A program made the position numbers and the translations under genes. A stretch of 64,000 nucleotides of DNA from Streptomyces sp. 6-11-2 (lineage in GTDB: Bacteria; Actinomycetota; Actinomycetes; Streptomycetales; Streptomycetaceae), in assembly GCF_006540305.1 (NCBI RefSeq), contig NZ_BJOR01000001.1, forward strand, positions 6,820,001 through 6,884,000, given 5' to 3'. Below are positions 53,333-61,975 of this stretch, one piece after another. Under the pieces are notes generated by a model. That model was not told the origin of the DNA. It worked only from the letters and a program-made list of their open reading frames with translations, and made no database searches. The stretch's first letter is position 1. Each line of letters begins with the position of its first letter.

Positions 53333-54052
53333 TCACATGTGATCCGGGCCGTGAGCGCCATACCGCTCGATCAGCTGGTCGGCGATCGCATCAAGGTCCT
53401 GCCCGACGTAGTTGGGCTGCGGGCCGACGTCGAGTGGCGCGTTGCCCTCCCGAAGGATGAGCGCGGCCTGCCAGCCGGCCGCCACAGCGCCGATCGTGTC
53501 CCAGACGTGGCACGCGATCAGGCAGATGTCGCCAGGCTCGACTTCGAGTGCACCGGCCACTGTGTGGTAGGCCTCTGGAGCCGGCTTGTGACGTCGCACG
53601 GTCGCGTCGACGCTGAAGCGCCGCTCGAACAGGTCGATCACGCCCGCCCGCTCCAGCTGCCGCTTGGAGATCTCCAGCGTGTTGTCGGTGAGTGTGAACA
53701 GCCGGAAGCCGTGGTCGTGGAGTCGGCGCAGGGCCGCTGGGACTTCGGGGTGGGGCGGCATGGTGGCGAACCGGTCTGTCAGCTCGGCACTGTCGGCGCC
53801 ACTGATTGTGATGTTGCGTGTGGCGGCGAGCATCCGGAGCACGGCACCGCCGATGTCGGTGAACGGAACGTACGCTCCGCTGAGCGTGAGCGCCTCAGAG
53901 TAGGTGATCAGGTTGGCGAACCACAGGCGCAGGGCGGCGGGGTCGTTGAAAATCCTGTTGAAGGTGGGGTGGAGCGAGTCCAGATCGAGCAGGGTCTCGT
54001 TGACGTCGAAAACTACCATCGGTCGCTCAGGCACAACTGGGTCTTCCTTCAT
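53333..54052 (-). CDS. Haloacid dehalogenase, type II
   Basis: 239 residues. The HAD motifs are present: motif I VVFDVNETLLDL (nucleophile Asp), motif II FTLTDNT and motif III Lys in RRHKPAPEAYH, then the acidic motif in ACHVWDTIGA. It would release halide from 2-haloacids or act as a phosphatase-like hydrolase. The ATG at 54052 begins MKEDPVVPERP. It is divergent from the PBP gene. Confidence 0.87.
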   Translation of the reverse strand: MKEDPVVPERPMVVFDVNETLLDLDSLHPTFNRIFNDPAALRLWFANLITYSEALTLSGAYVPFTDIGGAVLRMLAATRNITISGADSAELTDRFATMPPHPEVPAALRRLHDHGFRLFTLTDNTLEISKRQLERAGVIDLFERRFSVDATVRRHKPAPEAYHTVAGALEVEPGDICLIACHVWDTIGAVAAGWQAALILREGNAPLDVGPQPNYVGQDLDAIADQLIERYGAHGPDHM

Positions 54053-54330
54053 ACATGGGGCAGAAGAGGTGGACCGCCGCCATAGCTTTTGGGGTGGCCA
54101 ATCCGGGCGCCTGAGAGCCGCGCGGGCTTACCAGAACTCCCCGCAAAGACGCCATCGACTGTATGTGGTGCGAGCGATGCGGTGGGCGACCGTACATGAG
54201 GGCGCCACGCATCTCTGTGCCTTGTCACTCACCCGTACCAGGACTTGTCCGGGCGATCACGTTGGTCGCGGCTTGACGGTCCGATAACGATCTATCGAAA
54301 GCCGGTGCCTGCACAGCGCGAAGCAAACAT

Positions 54331-56001
54331 ATGATCCATCGCATGAACAGAGCTGTGAAGATCGGCATTGCCGGTACGTGCACGGCGCTGCTCGTCACGG
54401 GGGGAATCGGCGCGTACAACATCGTGCATGGGCTGACCTCCGGAGCTGCGGGCGGCGGTCGGGCCGAGGCCGGGCAGTCCGTCGACCCAGCGGCCGTATC
54501 AGCCTCACCGCCGTCGGACGCCAAGGCCGTGAAGCTGACCCGGGCGTTCCTGGACAGCTGGTCCAAGCAGCACCTCGACGGCGCGGCGAGCGACACCGAC
54601 GCGCCGGACACGGCCGCGCGGGCGTTGCAGATGTACACCGACGGACTGGACCTGAAGAAGCTGACCTTCGGTCAGGTCACTGCGGTGGGTCGGTCGACGG
54701 TCACGCCAGGCGCCACCAAGGTCACCTTCCTCGTCACGGCCCAGGTGGCGGGCGGAACCTGGATCTACTCGAGCGCTGTGGCGGTGGTGCAGAGCACGGG
54801 CGGCCAGATGGCCGTGCACTGGAACAACTCGGTGCTCTACCCCGGACTGGGCGAGGACCAGTCGCTGACCGCAGGCGCGCTTCCCGCCGACGCGACCACC
54901 GCCAGGGTCGTCGCCAGCGATGGGAAGACGGACCTGGCCACGTTCCGCTCGCTACAGGACATCACGGCGACCATCCGCGAGAACGCCACGCCCACCGGTG
55001 GCAGCACCGGCACTGGTGTGGCCGTGGTCGACGCCGGTGGTGCGGGCGTCGAGACGCTGCAGGTCTTCTCCAAGGGGAAGGCCCCGGTGATCAGGACGAC
55101 CATCGATGCGCGCCTCCAGGCCGTGGCCGAGGGGGCCGTGAAGGACGATCACCTGGGGGAGAGGGCGGCCGGCGCGGTGGCGCTCGACTGGAGGAACGGC
55201 CACATCCTCGCGATCGCCCACACGGGCGCGGACGGTGACATCGCTGTCAACGGCATCAAGTCGCCGGGCTCCACCATGAAGATCATCACCTCTGCCGCCC
55301 TGTTCGACCAGGTGGGCCTCACCCCGAGCAGTCCTGCCCCGTGCACGGATTCTCTGATCGCCAACAGCCAGTCCTTCCACAACGACTCGGGCGTGAGGGC
55401 CGACGCCAACGCCACCATCGCCCAGGCGTTCACCGTGTCGTGCAACACCTCCTTCATCAAGGACGGCTTCCGCTACCTGGTGCACGACGGGGATGCCTCC
55501 GCTCTGCACGACGAGGCTGTGAACGTGTTCGGCATGGGCAGCTGGTCGATCGGCGGCGGGGTCGCCACCACCGACCCGAGCATTCCGCCGGACGTTCAGG
55601 GCGGCGACCAGGCAGCCCAGTTCATCGGCCAGGGCAAGGTCGCGGCCACGCCGCTCTTCATGGCGTCCGTGGCGGCCACTGTGCGCAACGCCGGCTTCAA
55701 GCAGCCGATCATCCTGCCAGGCCAGCACCAGGACACCGCGCCGCGGCCCATCTCCGCCCGTACGGCCGGATACCTGCAATCCATGATGCGCAGCGTGGCC
55801 ACCAGCGGTACCGCGGCTCCGCGCCTGGGCGGGCTGGCCGGCGTCGGCGCCAAGACGGGCACCGCTGAGGAGGGCGACAGCACCAACGGCTGGCTGACCG
55901 CGTACAACTCCCGTATCGCCGTGGCCGCGTTGGTCGTAGGCGGCCGCTCCGGCGTCGACTCCGCCGGCTACGTCGTCCGTCCGCTGCTGACCGCGAACTG
56001 A
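54331..56001 (+). CDS. MecA_N-type penicillin-binding transpeptidase (class B PBP)
   Basis: 556 residues. One N-terminal membrane helix (IGIAGTCTALLVTGGIGAYN) is followed by an NTF2-like MecA_N domain at about 60-175 and a transpeptidase domain. The active-site motifs are STMK (Ser314, Lys317), SCN (370-372) and KTG (508-510). It cross-links peptidoglycan outside the membrane. Streptomyces genomes carry several such PBPs; the MecA_N domain is shared with beta-lactam-tolerant PBPs, but resistance is not shown here. An ATG at 54343 is an alternative start. Confidence 0.92.
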   Translation: MIHRMNRAVKIGIAGTCTALLVTGGIGAYNIVHGLTSGAAGGGRAEAGQSVDPAAVSASPPSDAKAVKLTRAFLDSWSKQHLDGAASDTDAPDTAARALQMYTDGLDLKKLTFGQVTAVGRSTVTPGATKVTFLVTAQVAGGTWIYSSAVAVVQSTGGQMAVHWNNSVLYPGLGEDQSLTAGALPADATTARVVASDGKTDLATFRSLQDITATIRENATPTGGSTGTGVAVVDAGGAGVETLQVFSKGKAPVIRTTIDARLQAVAEGAVKDDHLGERAAGAVALDWRNGHILAIAHTGADGDIAVNGIKSPGSTMKIITSAALFDQVGLTPSSPAPCTDSLIANSQSFHNDSGVRADANATIAQAFTVSCNTSFIKDGFRYLVHDGDASALHDEAVNVFGMGSWSIGGGVATTDPSIPPDVQGGDQAAQFIGQGKVAATPLFMASVAATVRNAGFKQPIILPGQHQDTAPRPISARTAGYLQSMMRSVATSGTAAPRLGGLAGVGAKTGTAEEGDSTNGWLTAYNSRIAVAALVVGGRSGVDSAGYVVRPLLTAN

Positions 56002-56238
56002 CTCATCCTCAGGACCTTCGCCGACAGCCGGGAAGTCACGGTTGGCACAGGGGAGTTGTCGTCTCGGGACGTCAACGACGCTCAGCTGCTAAGAAGAAGC
56101 TCTGGCCCATGCGCGCAGTGCGGCCCCGGCCTTGAACGGCACGCCCTCGCCGTTCCGTTCGGCATATGGCCCGGAACGCCACCGAGTACGATGATCAAAA
56201 GGCGGCGGAGCCCCACCTCCCGGACGACGGAGTCTGCC

Positions 56239-57030
56239 ATGACGACGGACCATTCGCAGTCTCATCGCATCGACACCAGCCGGGCTCACCCCGCGCGGGT
56301 CTACGACTGGCTGCTGGGCGGTAAGGACAACTACCCCGTCGACGAGGCGGTCGGCCAGACGCTGCCGCCCGAAGCGCGGGACGCGGCGCGGCAGAACCGC
56401 GCGTTCATGCACCGCGCGGCGGCCTACCTCGCCGCCCAGGGCGTCGACCAGTTCCTGGACATCGGCACCGGCATCCCGACCGAGCCGAACCTTCACCAGA
56501 TCGTGCAACGGACTGTGCCCACCGCCCGGATCGTCTACGCGGACAACGACCCGATCGTGCTGCGGCACGCGGAGGCCCTGCTGGTCAGCTGCCCTGAGGG
56601 TGCCACGGACTACATCCAGGCCGATGTGCGCGAGCCGGACGAGATAGTCCGGCACGCCCGGCAAGTGCTGGACTTCGACCGGCCTGTCGCCCTGTCGCTG
56701 ATCGCCCTGATGCACTTCATCCGCGACGACCAGAATGCCCACGGCATCGTCAAGGGCCTGGTCGACACACTCCCGTCCGGCAGCCACCTGGTCCTCTCGC
56801 ACGCCGCGATCGACCTCTTCCCCGAACTGGCGGAGCAGGTGATCGCCCAGTACGCCAAGGGCGGCATCCGCCTCAGCTTCCGCACCCGGGAGGAGGTGGC
56901 CCGCTTCTTCGACGGACTGGAGCTGGTGCCGCCGGGCCTGGTCACCGCCACCGAGTGGTACGGCGCGGACCAGGACCTGCCCTCACCGGAGGAGAGCGGC
57001 ATCTACGCGGGCGTGGCCCGCATTCCCTGA
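56239..57030 (+). CDS. SAM-dependent methyltransferase, DUF574 family
   Basis: 263 residues. It opens with the DUF574 signature RIDTSRAHPARVYDWLLGGK, then FMHRAAAYLAAQGVDQFLDI and IVYADNDPIVLRHAEALL. The SAM-binding DIGTGIPT is near residue 81. The ATG at 56239 has CGGAG 7 nt upstream. This family is strongly expanded in Streptomyces, usually near XRE/DUF397 regulators; none is here. Substrate unknown. Confidence 0.92.
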   Translation: MTTDHSQSHRIDTSRAHPARVYDWLLGGKDNYPVDEAVGQTLPPEARDAARQNRAFMHRAAAYLAAQGVDQFLDIGTGIPTEPNLHQIVQRTVPTARIVYADNDPIVLRHAEALLVSCPEGATDYIQADVREPDEIVRHARQVLDFDRPVALSLIALMHFIRDDQNAHGIVKGLVDTLPSGSHLVLSHAAIDLFPELAEQVIAQYAKGGIRLSFRTREEVARFFDGLELVPPGLVTATEWYGADQDLPSPEESGIYAGVARIP

Positions 57031-57365
57031 CCGGACGCCGGGCAGGGGCCCCGTGCGGCCCGGCAGCGGACCGAGTCCGTGTCCCCGTACGGCGCCCCAC
57101 ACAGCGTCAGCCTCGACACCGGGGAGCGGGAATTGATCGCGGTCGCCGACGCCCCGCGGATGGGCACGCGAGGGCGAACGCCACCAGCGCATCGCCGACC
57201 GCATCTCCGGACTTCTCGACGACCTCGGCCAACCCTCGGATGACGCCCATGAGAATCCGTGATCCGGGAGCCCGCTGAACCTGCCCCGTCCGCCACAGCC
57301 TGGATGCGAGGTGGTGGTGCCGCAACGCGCGAGGCGTTGTCACAGCGGGGTGGTATCCATGCCCC
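57031..57365. other. Intergenic region
   Basis: About 335 bases. A short stretch reads EGERHQRIADRISGLLDDLG in one frame, with protein-like character but no start or family. I call no gene. Confidence 0.4.
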
Positions 57366-57926
57366 ATGAATATTGATCAAGCTGACCCTGCTGAGCTGGC
57401 GGCGCTTCGTGCGGCGTTCGACGGCGACGACGGAGGCGAGCCGGCTCTTGGCTGGGAGGCAGTTCATGCCTTCGAGGCAGAACACGGGATCGTGCTGCCC
57501 GAGCCGTATCGGACCTTCGTCGCTGAGATAACGGACGGTTCGCACTCCGGGCCGCCCGAGTACGGACTGCTGTCGGTGGCGGAACTGCCCGACGACTGGG
57601 GCGATGACGAACAGGAACGCGAGCTGGGCAAGCCGTTCCCGCTGGCGGAGGCATGGATGTGGGAGGAGGACTCGGACCCGTCCGAGGATGTCGACGAACT
57701 CCTGGAGCAGGTCTACAACCACGGCTCGATCGTGCTCGGCACCGACGGGTGCGCGATGAACTGGCATCTCATCGTCACCGGACCTCACCGAGGACACGTC
57801 TGGCTGATCAGTGACGTCGGTGCTGTCCCCTTCGGCGCGCAGTTCGGGTTCACCACGGGTGAGCCCGGCTTTGCGGGCTGGGTCCGGCATTGGGCAGCGG
57901 ACAAGCCCTGGCACGACGCTGCGTGA
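57366..57926 (+). CDS. SMI1/KNR4 (SUKH) family protein
   Basis: 186 residues. The SUKH pattern is seen: VHAFEAEHGIVLPEPYRTFV, AEITDGSHSGPPEYGLL, MWEEDSDPSEDVDELLEQVY, LVLGTDGCAMNW-like core and GHVWLISDVGAVPFG. Many bacterial SUKH proteins are immunity proteins to polymorphic toxins, although others are housekeeping. No toxin gene is adjacent. Two more small orphan genes follow on the same strand. Confidence 0.85.
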   Translation: MNIDQADPAELAALRAAFDGDDGGEPALGWEAVHAFEAEHGIVLPEPYRTFVAEITDGSHSGPPEYGLLSVAELPDDWGDDEQERELGKPFPLAEAWMWEEDSDPSEDVDELLEQVYNHGSIVLGTDGCAMNWHLIVTGPHRGHVWLISDVGAVPFGAQFGFTTGEPGFAGWVRHWAADKPWHDAA

Positions 57927-58032
57927 CCAGCATGGCTGCGGCGAACCTCGACCTGCTGGAGGGCCGGTTCAGCGACGGCCGAGGGCCATGAATCCCTTGG
58001 ACCGCCCGTCAAGGCTGTGATCCACTGCGCTC

Positions 58033-58410
58033 ATGAGCTTGTCGGTGGATGCCTTCGTTGTTGGCGCGGATGGTGGGAGGCAGCTACAGGATGTTCCGGA
58101 CGGATGCTCCGACTCCGCGGGCTTCGAGAGCTGGCGCACTCGCGTGTGGGGCTCGCCAGTGGTGCGGTCGGTGGGGGCCGGCTTCTTTCCGGTCCTGGCC
58201 GACGCCGACCTGCAGGTCGATCCCGAGCAGGTCCCTGCGTTCCTGCGCGAGTGCCTCCTGCTTCGCGAGAACCTGGAGAAGATCGTTGCAGGTATAGAAC
58301 CCGTGCGGACGACCACGGATTACAGGGACGCGATCTCCGACCGGTTGACAATGATCGAGGATGCGGCGAGGCGAGGGCTCGCGATGGGAGGCGGAGTCCT
58401 CATCTGGTGA
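58033..58410 (+). CDS. Hypothetical small acidic protein, immunity-like
   Basis: 125 residues. It begins MSLSVDAFVVGADGGRQLQD and contains PEQVPAFLRECLLLRENLEKI and TTDYRDAISDRLTMIEDAAR. It has no signal peptide or membrane helix. I do not recognise the family with certainty; size and setting resemble immunity proteins. It starts 106 bp after the SUKH gene. Confidence 0.65.
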   Translation: MSLSVDAFVVGADGGRQLQDVPDGCSDSAGFESWRTRVWGSPVVRSVGAGFFPVLADADLQVDPEQVPAFLRECLLLRENLEKIVAGIEPVRTTTDYRDAISDRLTMIEDAARRGLAMGGGVLIW

Positions 58411-58646
58411 CGTGACCGGACACGCAGGAAGTTCTTCGTTGTCAGATGCAGCCCGTATGGCGACACGTCGCAGGAGGTCATCAATGTTCGGTCATGACCG
58501 TGATCCTGTCGCAGACCCCTGACATACCGGCGGCCAAGGCCCACGGGGGACCTTTTGAGTCACAGGATTTTCGGGGGAGGACACCGGCCCGCAGCGTCAT
58601 GGGCTCCGGCTAGAGTTCGAGGACAACCGCTGACACGGGAGGCGAC

Positions 58647-59045
58647 ATGAGCTGGGACCTGCTCGTTCTGCCAGTCCCGCCCGAGTTCATGTCGGTCGGC
58701 GACTTCCCGGACGACTTCGAGGCAGAGCCCCTCGGCACCCACGAGGAGGTCAAGGCGGCCCTCTGCGATCGTCTCCCAGGCATCGAGTTCTCGGAACCGG
58801 CCTGGGGCCGGCTCTCCGGCCCCACCTGGTCGATGCACCTGAACCTCGGCTCACGGACCCCGGTGGACTCGATCATGCTCCATGTCCGCGGCGCCGGCGA
58901 CGATGTCCTGCAGACCCTCTTCGAGATCGCCGACGCGGTGCGATGCCGTGTCATCGACATCTCCGAGGGCGAGTTCCTCGCGAAGCACGCCCCGAGCAGC
59001 TGGCGAGCGTTCCAGGCATACCGAGACCACATCGTCCGCGGATAG
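58647..59045 (+). CDS. Hypothetical small acidic protein
   Basis: 132 residues. It begins MSWDLLVLPVPPEFMSVGDF and continues with GTHEEVKAALCDRLPGIEFS, PTWSMHLNLGSRTPVDSIML and GAGDDVLQTLFEIADAVRCR. This layout is common in actinobacterial orphan proteins found among immunity genes. The ATG at 58647 has GGGAGGCGAC upstream. Function unknown. Confidence 0.68.
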   Translation: MSWDLLVLPVPPEFMSVGDFPDDFEAEPLGTHEEVKAALCDRLPGIEFSEPAWGRLSGPTWSMHLNLGSRTPVDSIMLHVRGAGDDVLQTLFEIADAVRCRVIDISEGEFLAKHAPSSWRAFQAYRDHIVRG

Positions 59046-59090
59046 TTCGGAGAAGCCTGCGTCAGATGCTCACTCCTTCGAGCCGATCCG

Positions 59091-59352
59091 GCCCAACGGG
59101 CACGGCTCGCCGACATCCGCGACGATCTCATCGCCCGCGTCGCCGAGGCCGAGCGTGAAGGCTGGCTCGGCGAGGTGGAGGGCTTGCCGGTGAGGCCTCG
59201 CCGGCGCCCAGGACAAGCTCGCGCAGCTCGACGCCGAGGCGGCACGCCGACCCAATGGGTCAGCCTCGGTCTGCCGACCTTCGGCCAGATCGGCCTCGGC
59301 TATGGGGCTCGTCCACAGAGACGCAACTGGTTGTGGGTCATGGCGAGTTGGT
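59091..59352 (+). pseudogene. Integrase/recombinase C-terminal remnant
   Basis: One frame reads ARLADIRDDLIARVAEAERE, then GWLGEVEGLPV. The next frame continues GLAGAQDKLAQLDAEAARRP, and the first frame resumes with TQWVSLGLPTFGQI before a stop. This order matches the C terminus of actinobacterial site-specific recombinases (EAEREGWLGEVEGL..SLAGAEDKL..VDLGMP). Frame shifts and the missing catalytic part show it is dead. Confidence 0.6.
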
Positions 59353-59407
59353 GATCGTGTGGGCGGCTCGCGTTTCCTGCGCGGGTCCAGTGGTTTGTGA
59401 GGCTGGC

Positions 59408-60169
59408 CTAGAGAGCCACCAGCCGCCCGCCGCGCCCTTGTAGCCGGACCGAGGCGAGGGTGCCGCACATCAGTGCCACGCCGAGGAGCGTGCCGCAGGC
59501 CGCCGCCGCGGTGCGCGCGTCGCCGTCGAGGGCGGCGTGCAGGCCCCGGGCAGCCCAGTAGCCGGGGGAGGCCGGGGCCACGTCCGCGACCCAGGCCGGC
59601 AGGACGCTGAGCGGGACGAGCGCGCCGCCGACGCTGCTGAGCAGCATGCCACCTATGTCGAAGGCGGCCGAGAGCTCGCCCATGCTGCGGGCCAGCACAC
59701 CGAGCAGCGTACCGAGGCCGAGCAAGGTGCAACTCCAACTCAGCAGGACGCCCACCAGCAGAAACGGATGCGGAACGCTCAGCCCGAAGACACACGTGCT
59801 GAAGCCGACGATCAGGAGTTGCTGAGCGAGCAGGGCCGCGAAGACGGGGATCGCCTTGCCGACGAGCATCTCCGCGGGATGCAGCGGTGTGCCCCGCAGG
59901 CGATCCCACGTACGGCCGAGTCGTTCGGTGAGGATCGCGTTGCCGGAGATGCTGAGTGCGAGGAGCGAGAAGGTGACCAGCGTGCCGACGACCGCCTGTT
60001 CGGTGCCGGCCGTGCGGCCTTGTGCGGCCAGGTAGAGCGGGCGCAGCAGGGTGATGAAGACGAGCGGAAGGATCATCCGGCTCAGGATTGGGCCGGGTTC
60101 GCGCAGCATCAGCAGCGCGTTGTGGCGCATCAGGACGCTCAGGCGGGTGGCGGATTCACGCAGCGACAT
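59408..60169 (-). CDS. ABC-2 type exporter, permease
   Basis: 253 residues with six hydrophobic helices, typical of DrrB/YadH permeases (LMRHNALLMLREPGPILSRM, GTLVTFSLLALSISGNAILT, ERLGRTWDRLRGTPLHPAEM). The ATG at 60169 lies 14 nt inside the end of the ATPase gene, so the two are translationally coupled. It forms a drug- or lipid-type exporter with the ATPase. It ends next to the integrase remnant. Confidence 0.88.
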   Translation of the reverse strand: MSLRESATRLSVLMRHNALLMLREPGPILSRMILPLVFITLLRPLYLAAQGRTAGTEQAVVGTLVTFSLLALSISGNAILTERLGRTWDRLRGTPLHPAEMLVGKAIPVFAALLAQQLLIVGFSTCVFGLSVPHPFLLVGVLLSWSCTLLGLGTLLGVLARSMGELSAAFDIGGMLLSSVGGALVPLSVLPAWVADVAPASPGYWAARGLHAALDGDARTAAAACGTLLGVALMCGTLASVRLQGRGGRLVAL

Positions 60170-61040
60170 CTCGGGGCTCCGTCTTCTTCTTCTCGATCGC
60201 TGCGGCTTCCAGGGAGTGGTAGAGGTCGTCCAGGCTGGGGCGACGTATGTCGACGGAGACGGGCGTGCGGCCGGCGGCAAGCAGGGCTGCCAGGTCGGCA
60301 CCGGGATCCGTGGTGGGCAGACGCAGTTCGGGTTCGGTCGAGTCGGCGAAGGTGACCCGGAGTTCGCCCGGCAGGTGGCGGGTGAGCTCTTCCTGGGTCC
60401 CTCGCGCGATGACGCGCCCGTCCCGGGCGAGCGCCAACGTGGCGTCGAGATCAACGAGTTCCGGCAGGTAATGAGTCGTGTAGACGACGGCGGCGCCGGC
60501 TTCGGCGCGGGCCTTGACGGCGGCCAGCAGGGCCGAGCGGGTTTCCGGGTCGGCCCCGGCGGTCGGCTCGTCCAGCAGCAGTAACGGTGGAGAGCCGACC
60601 ATGGCGGTCGCCGCCTGGACGCGGCGGCGCTGACCACCGGACAGGATCCCTACGGGCCGGTCCGCGACGGCTGCCAGGTGGAGCTCGTCCAGGACCCGGG
60701 CGATCTCCGTGTCTCGTCGCCGCCCACGCAGCCCGGCAAGTCCGGCGAGCAGCCGCAGGTTCTCCCGCACGGTGACGCTGCCGTACAAGGCCAACTCCTG
60801 CGGGGCCACGCCGAGGAGCCGGCGGGCGGCCCGACCGGCACGCAGCGCGTCATGCGGGCCGATGCGCATCCGGCCCGCGTCGGGAGGCACGAGACCAGTG
60901 ACGATCTCGACGAAGGTGGTCTTGCCCGCACCGTTGTGCCCGATCAGGCCAACGATCTCGCCGGGCGCGACCGTCAGGTCGAAGCCGTCGAGCGCGCGAC
61001 GCCGGCCGTAGCTCTTCACCAATCCCTCCGCGGTGAGCAT
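60156..61040 (-). CDS. ABC exporter ATPase (DrrA-like)
   Basis: 294 residues. Walker A GHNGAGKTT, signature LSGGQRRR, Walker B LLLLDEPTAGADP and the switch His in TTHYLPE are all present. The C-terminal 70 residues are the DrrA-type extension. The ATG at 61040 follows GGAGGCAGG. It is the first gene of the operon with the permease and divergent from a TetR regulator, 46 bp away, with palindromes between. Confidence 0.93.
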   Translation of the reverse strand: MLTAEGLVKSYGRRRALDGFDLTVAPGEIVGLIGHNGAGKTTFVEIVTGLVPPDAGRMRIGPHDALRAGRAARRLLGVAPQELALYGSVTVRENLRLLAGLAGLRGRRRDTEIARVLDELHLAAVADRPVGILSGGQRRRVQAATAMVGSPPLLLLDEPTAGADPETRSALLAAVKARAEAGAAVVYTTHYLPELVDLDATLALARDGRVIARGTQEELTRHLPGELRVTFADSTEPELRLPTTDPGADLAALLAAGRTPVSVDIRRPSLDDLYHSLEAAAIEKKKTEPRDVAA

Positions 61041-61069
61041 CCTGCCTCCATGGGGTCTACGCCGTATAC

Positions 61070-61084
61070 GTCTACACTGTAGAC
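61070..61084. promoter_or_regulatory. TetR operator GTCTACACTGTAGAC
   Basis: Perfect 6-bp arms (GTCTAC/GTAGAC) with 3-bp spacer, in the 46-bp gap between tetR and the ABC exporter. A further GTCTAC with GTATAC lies at 61055-61069. TACACT (61073-61078) inside it fits a -10 box, and transcription would begin at about 61087, the tetR start codon, giving a leaderless message. Confidence 0.65.
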
Positions 61085-61086
61085 CC

Positions 61087-61719
61087 ATGAGTGGCAGGCG
61101 GGAAGAGATACTGGACGCGGCACTGGCCATTGCCGACGAGCACGGCCTGGAAGCGGTCTCGATGCGCACGCTGGCCGACCGCGTCGGCGTCACACCGATG
61201 GCGTTGTACCGGCATGTCAAAGACAAGGCCGCGCTCCTGGATGGCATGGTCGGACGCCTGCTCGCCGCGCTCCTGCCATCGGACACCGCCACGGATCAAT
61301 CCTGGGACGAACGGCTGGGCGACCTCGCGCACGCTTGCCGCAAGGTGACCCAGCGTCACCCCTGGGCCGCACACCTGCTCTTTTCGCGGCCTGCTGTCAC
61401 ACCGGACGCCGTGCGCGCGGTGGACATCATCTACACCGCCCTCATCGAAGCCGGAGTTCCCGAGCCCGAAGTGCCCAGGCTGGAGCGCCTGATCAGCACC
61501 TTCGTGATCGGGTTCGCCGCCTCCGAAGCCTCGGGCCGCTTCGCTCCCGGCGCCCTCGACCCGCGCAGCCGCCGCGGTCGACTCCCGGAAAGTGAACTCC
61601 CCGGCCACAGCAGACTCGGGCCCTGGCTGGACCTGCCCGTCGACCTCACCGCCGAGTTCGAGGCCGACCTGGACGACATCCGGCGACTGGTCGAGGCGGC
61701 CGCACGGCAACAGGAGTGA
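61087..61719 (+). CDS. TetR family transcriptional regulator of ABC exporter
   Basis: 210 residues. HTH: ILDAALAIADEHGLEAVSMR, LADRVGVTPMALYRHVKDKA. The C-terminal ligand domain is TetR_C-like. The ATG at 61087 has no ribosome site and follows the -10 box directly. Divergent gene order and a shared operator suggest it represses both itself and the exporter until a substrate drug binds. Confidence 0.92.
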   Translation: MSGRREEILDAALAIADEHGLEAVSMRTLADRVGVTPMALYRHVKDKAALLDGMVGRLLAALLPSDTATDQSWDERLGDLAHACRKVTQRHPWAAHLLFSRPAVTPDAVRAVDIIYTALIEAGVPEPEVPRLERLISTFVIGFAASEASGRFAPGALDPRSRRGRLPESELPGHSRLGPWLDLPVDLTAEFEADLDDIRRLVEAAARQQE

Positions 61720-61790
61720 CCGCGCCGCCTTCAGGTGCAAACGCTCCCCGGAAGGTGATCGTGGCCAAGTAACGCTGCGAATGGCCAACT

Positions 61791-61820
61791 ATCGCTACGA
61801 GTCATATCGCTACGAGTCAC
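61791..61820. repeat. 15-bp tandem duplication
   Basis: ATCGCTACGAGTCA(T/C) is repeated twice head to tail in non-coding sequence between tetR and the phosphotransferase gene. Just after it, one frame reads RQAPEIERVMNAGMAEEGRL before a stop, a possible gene remnant. Confidence 0.6.
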
Positions 61821-61975
61821 AGGCCCTATGGCCGGCAGGCGCCGGAAATCGAACGAGTGATGAATGCGGGTATGGCCGAGGAGGGGCGCCTGCTGATCTC
61901 TCACGGCAAAGGTTGAGTGGCTAGATCTTCCGGAGAGCGAGGGCCGCTCAGCCTGTCCCAGTACTGTGGCTTCGC

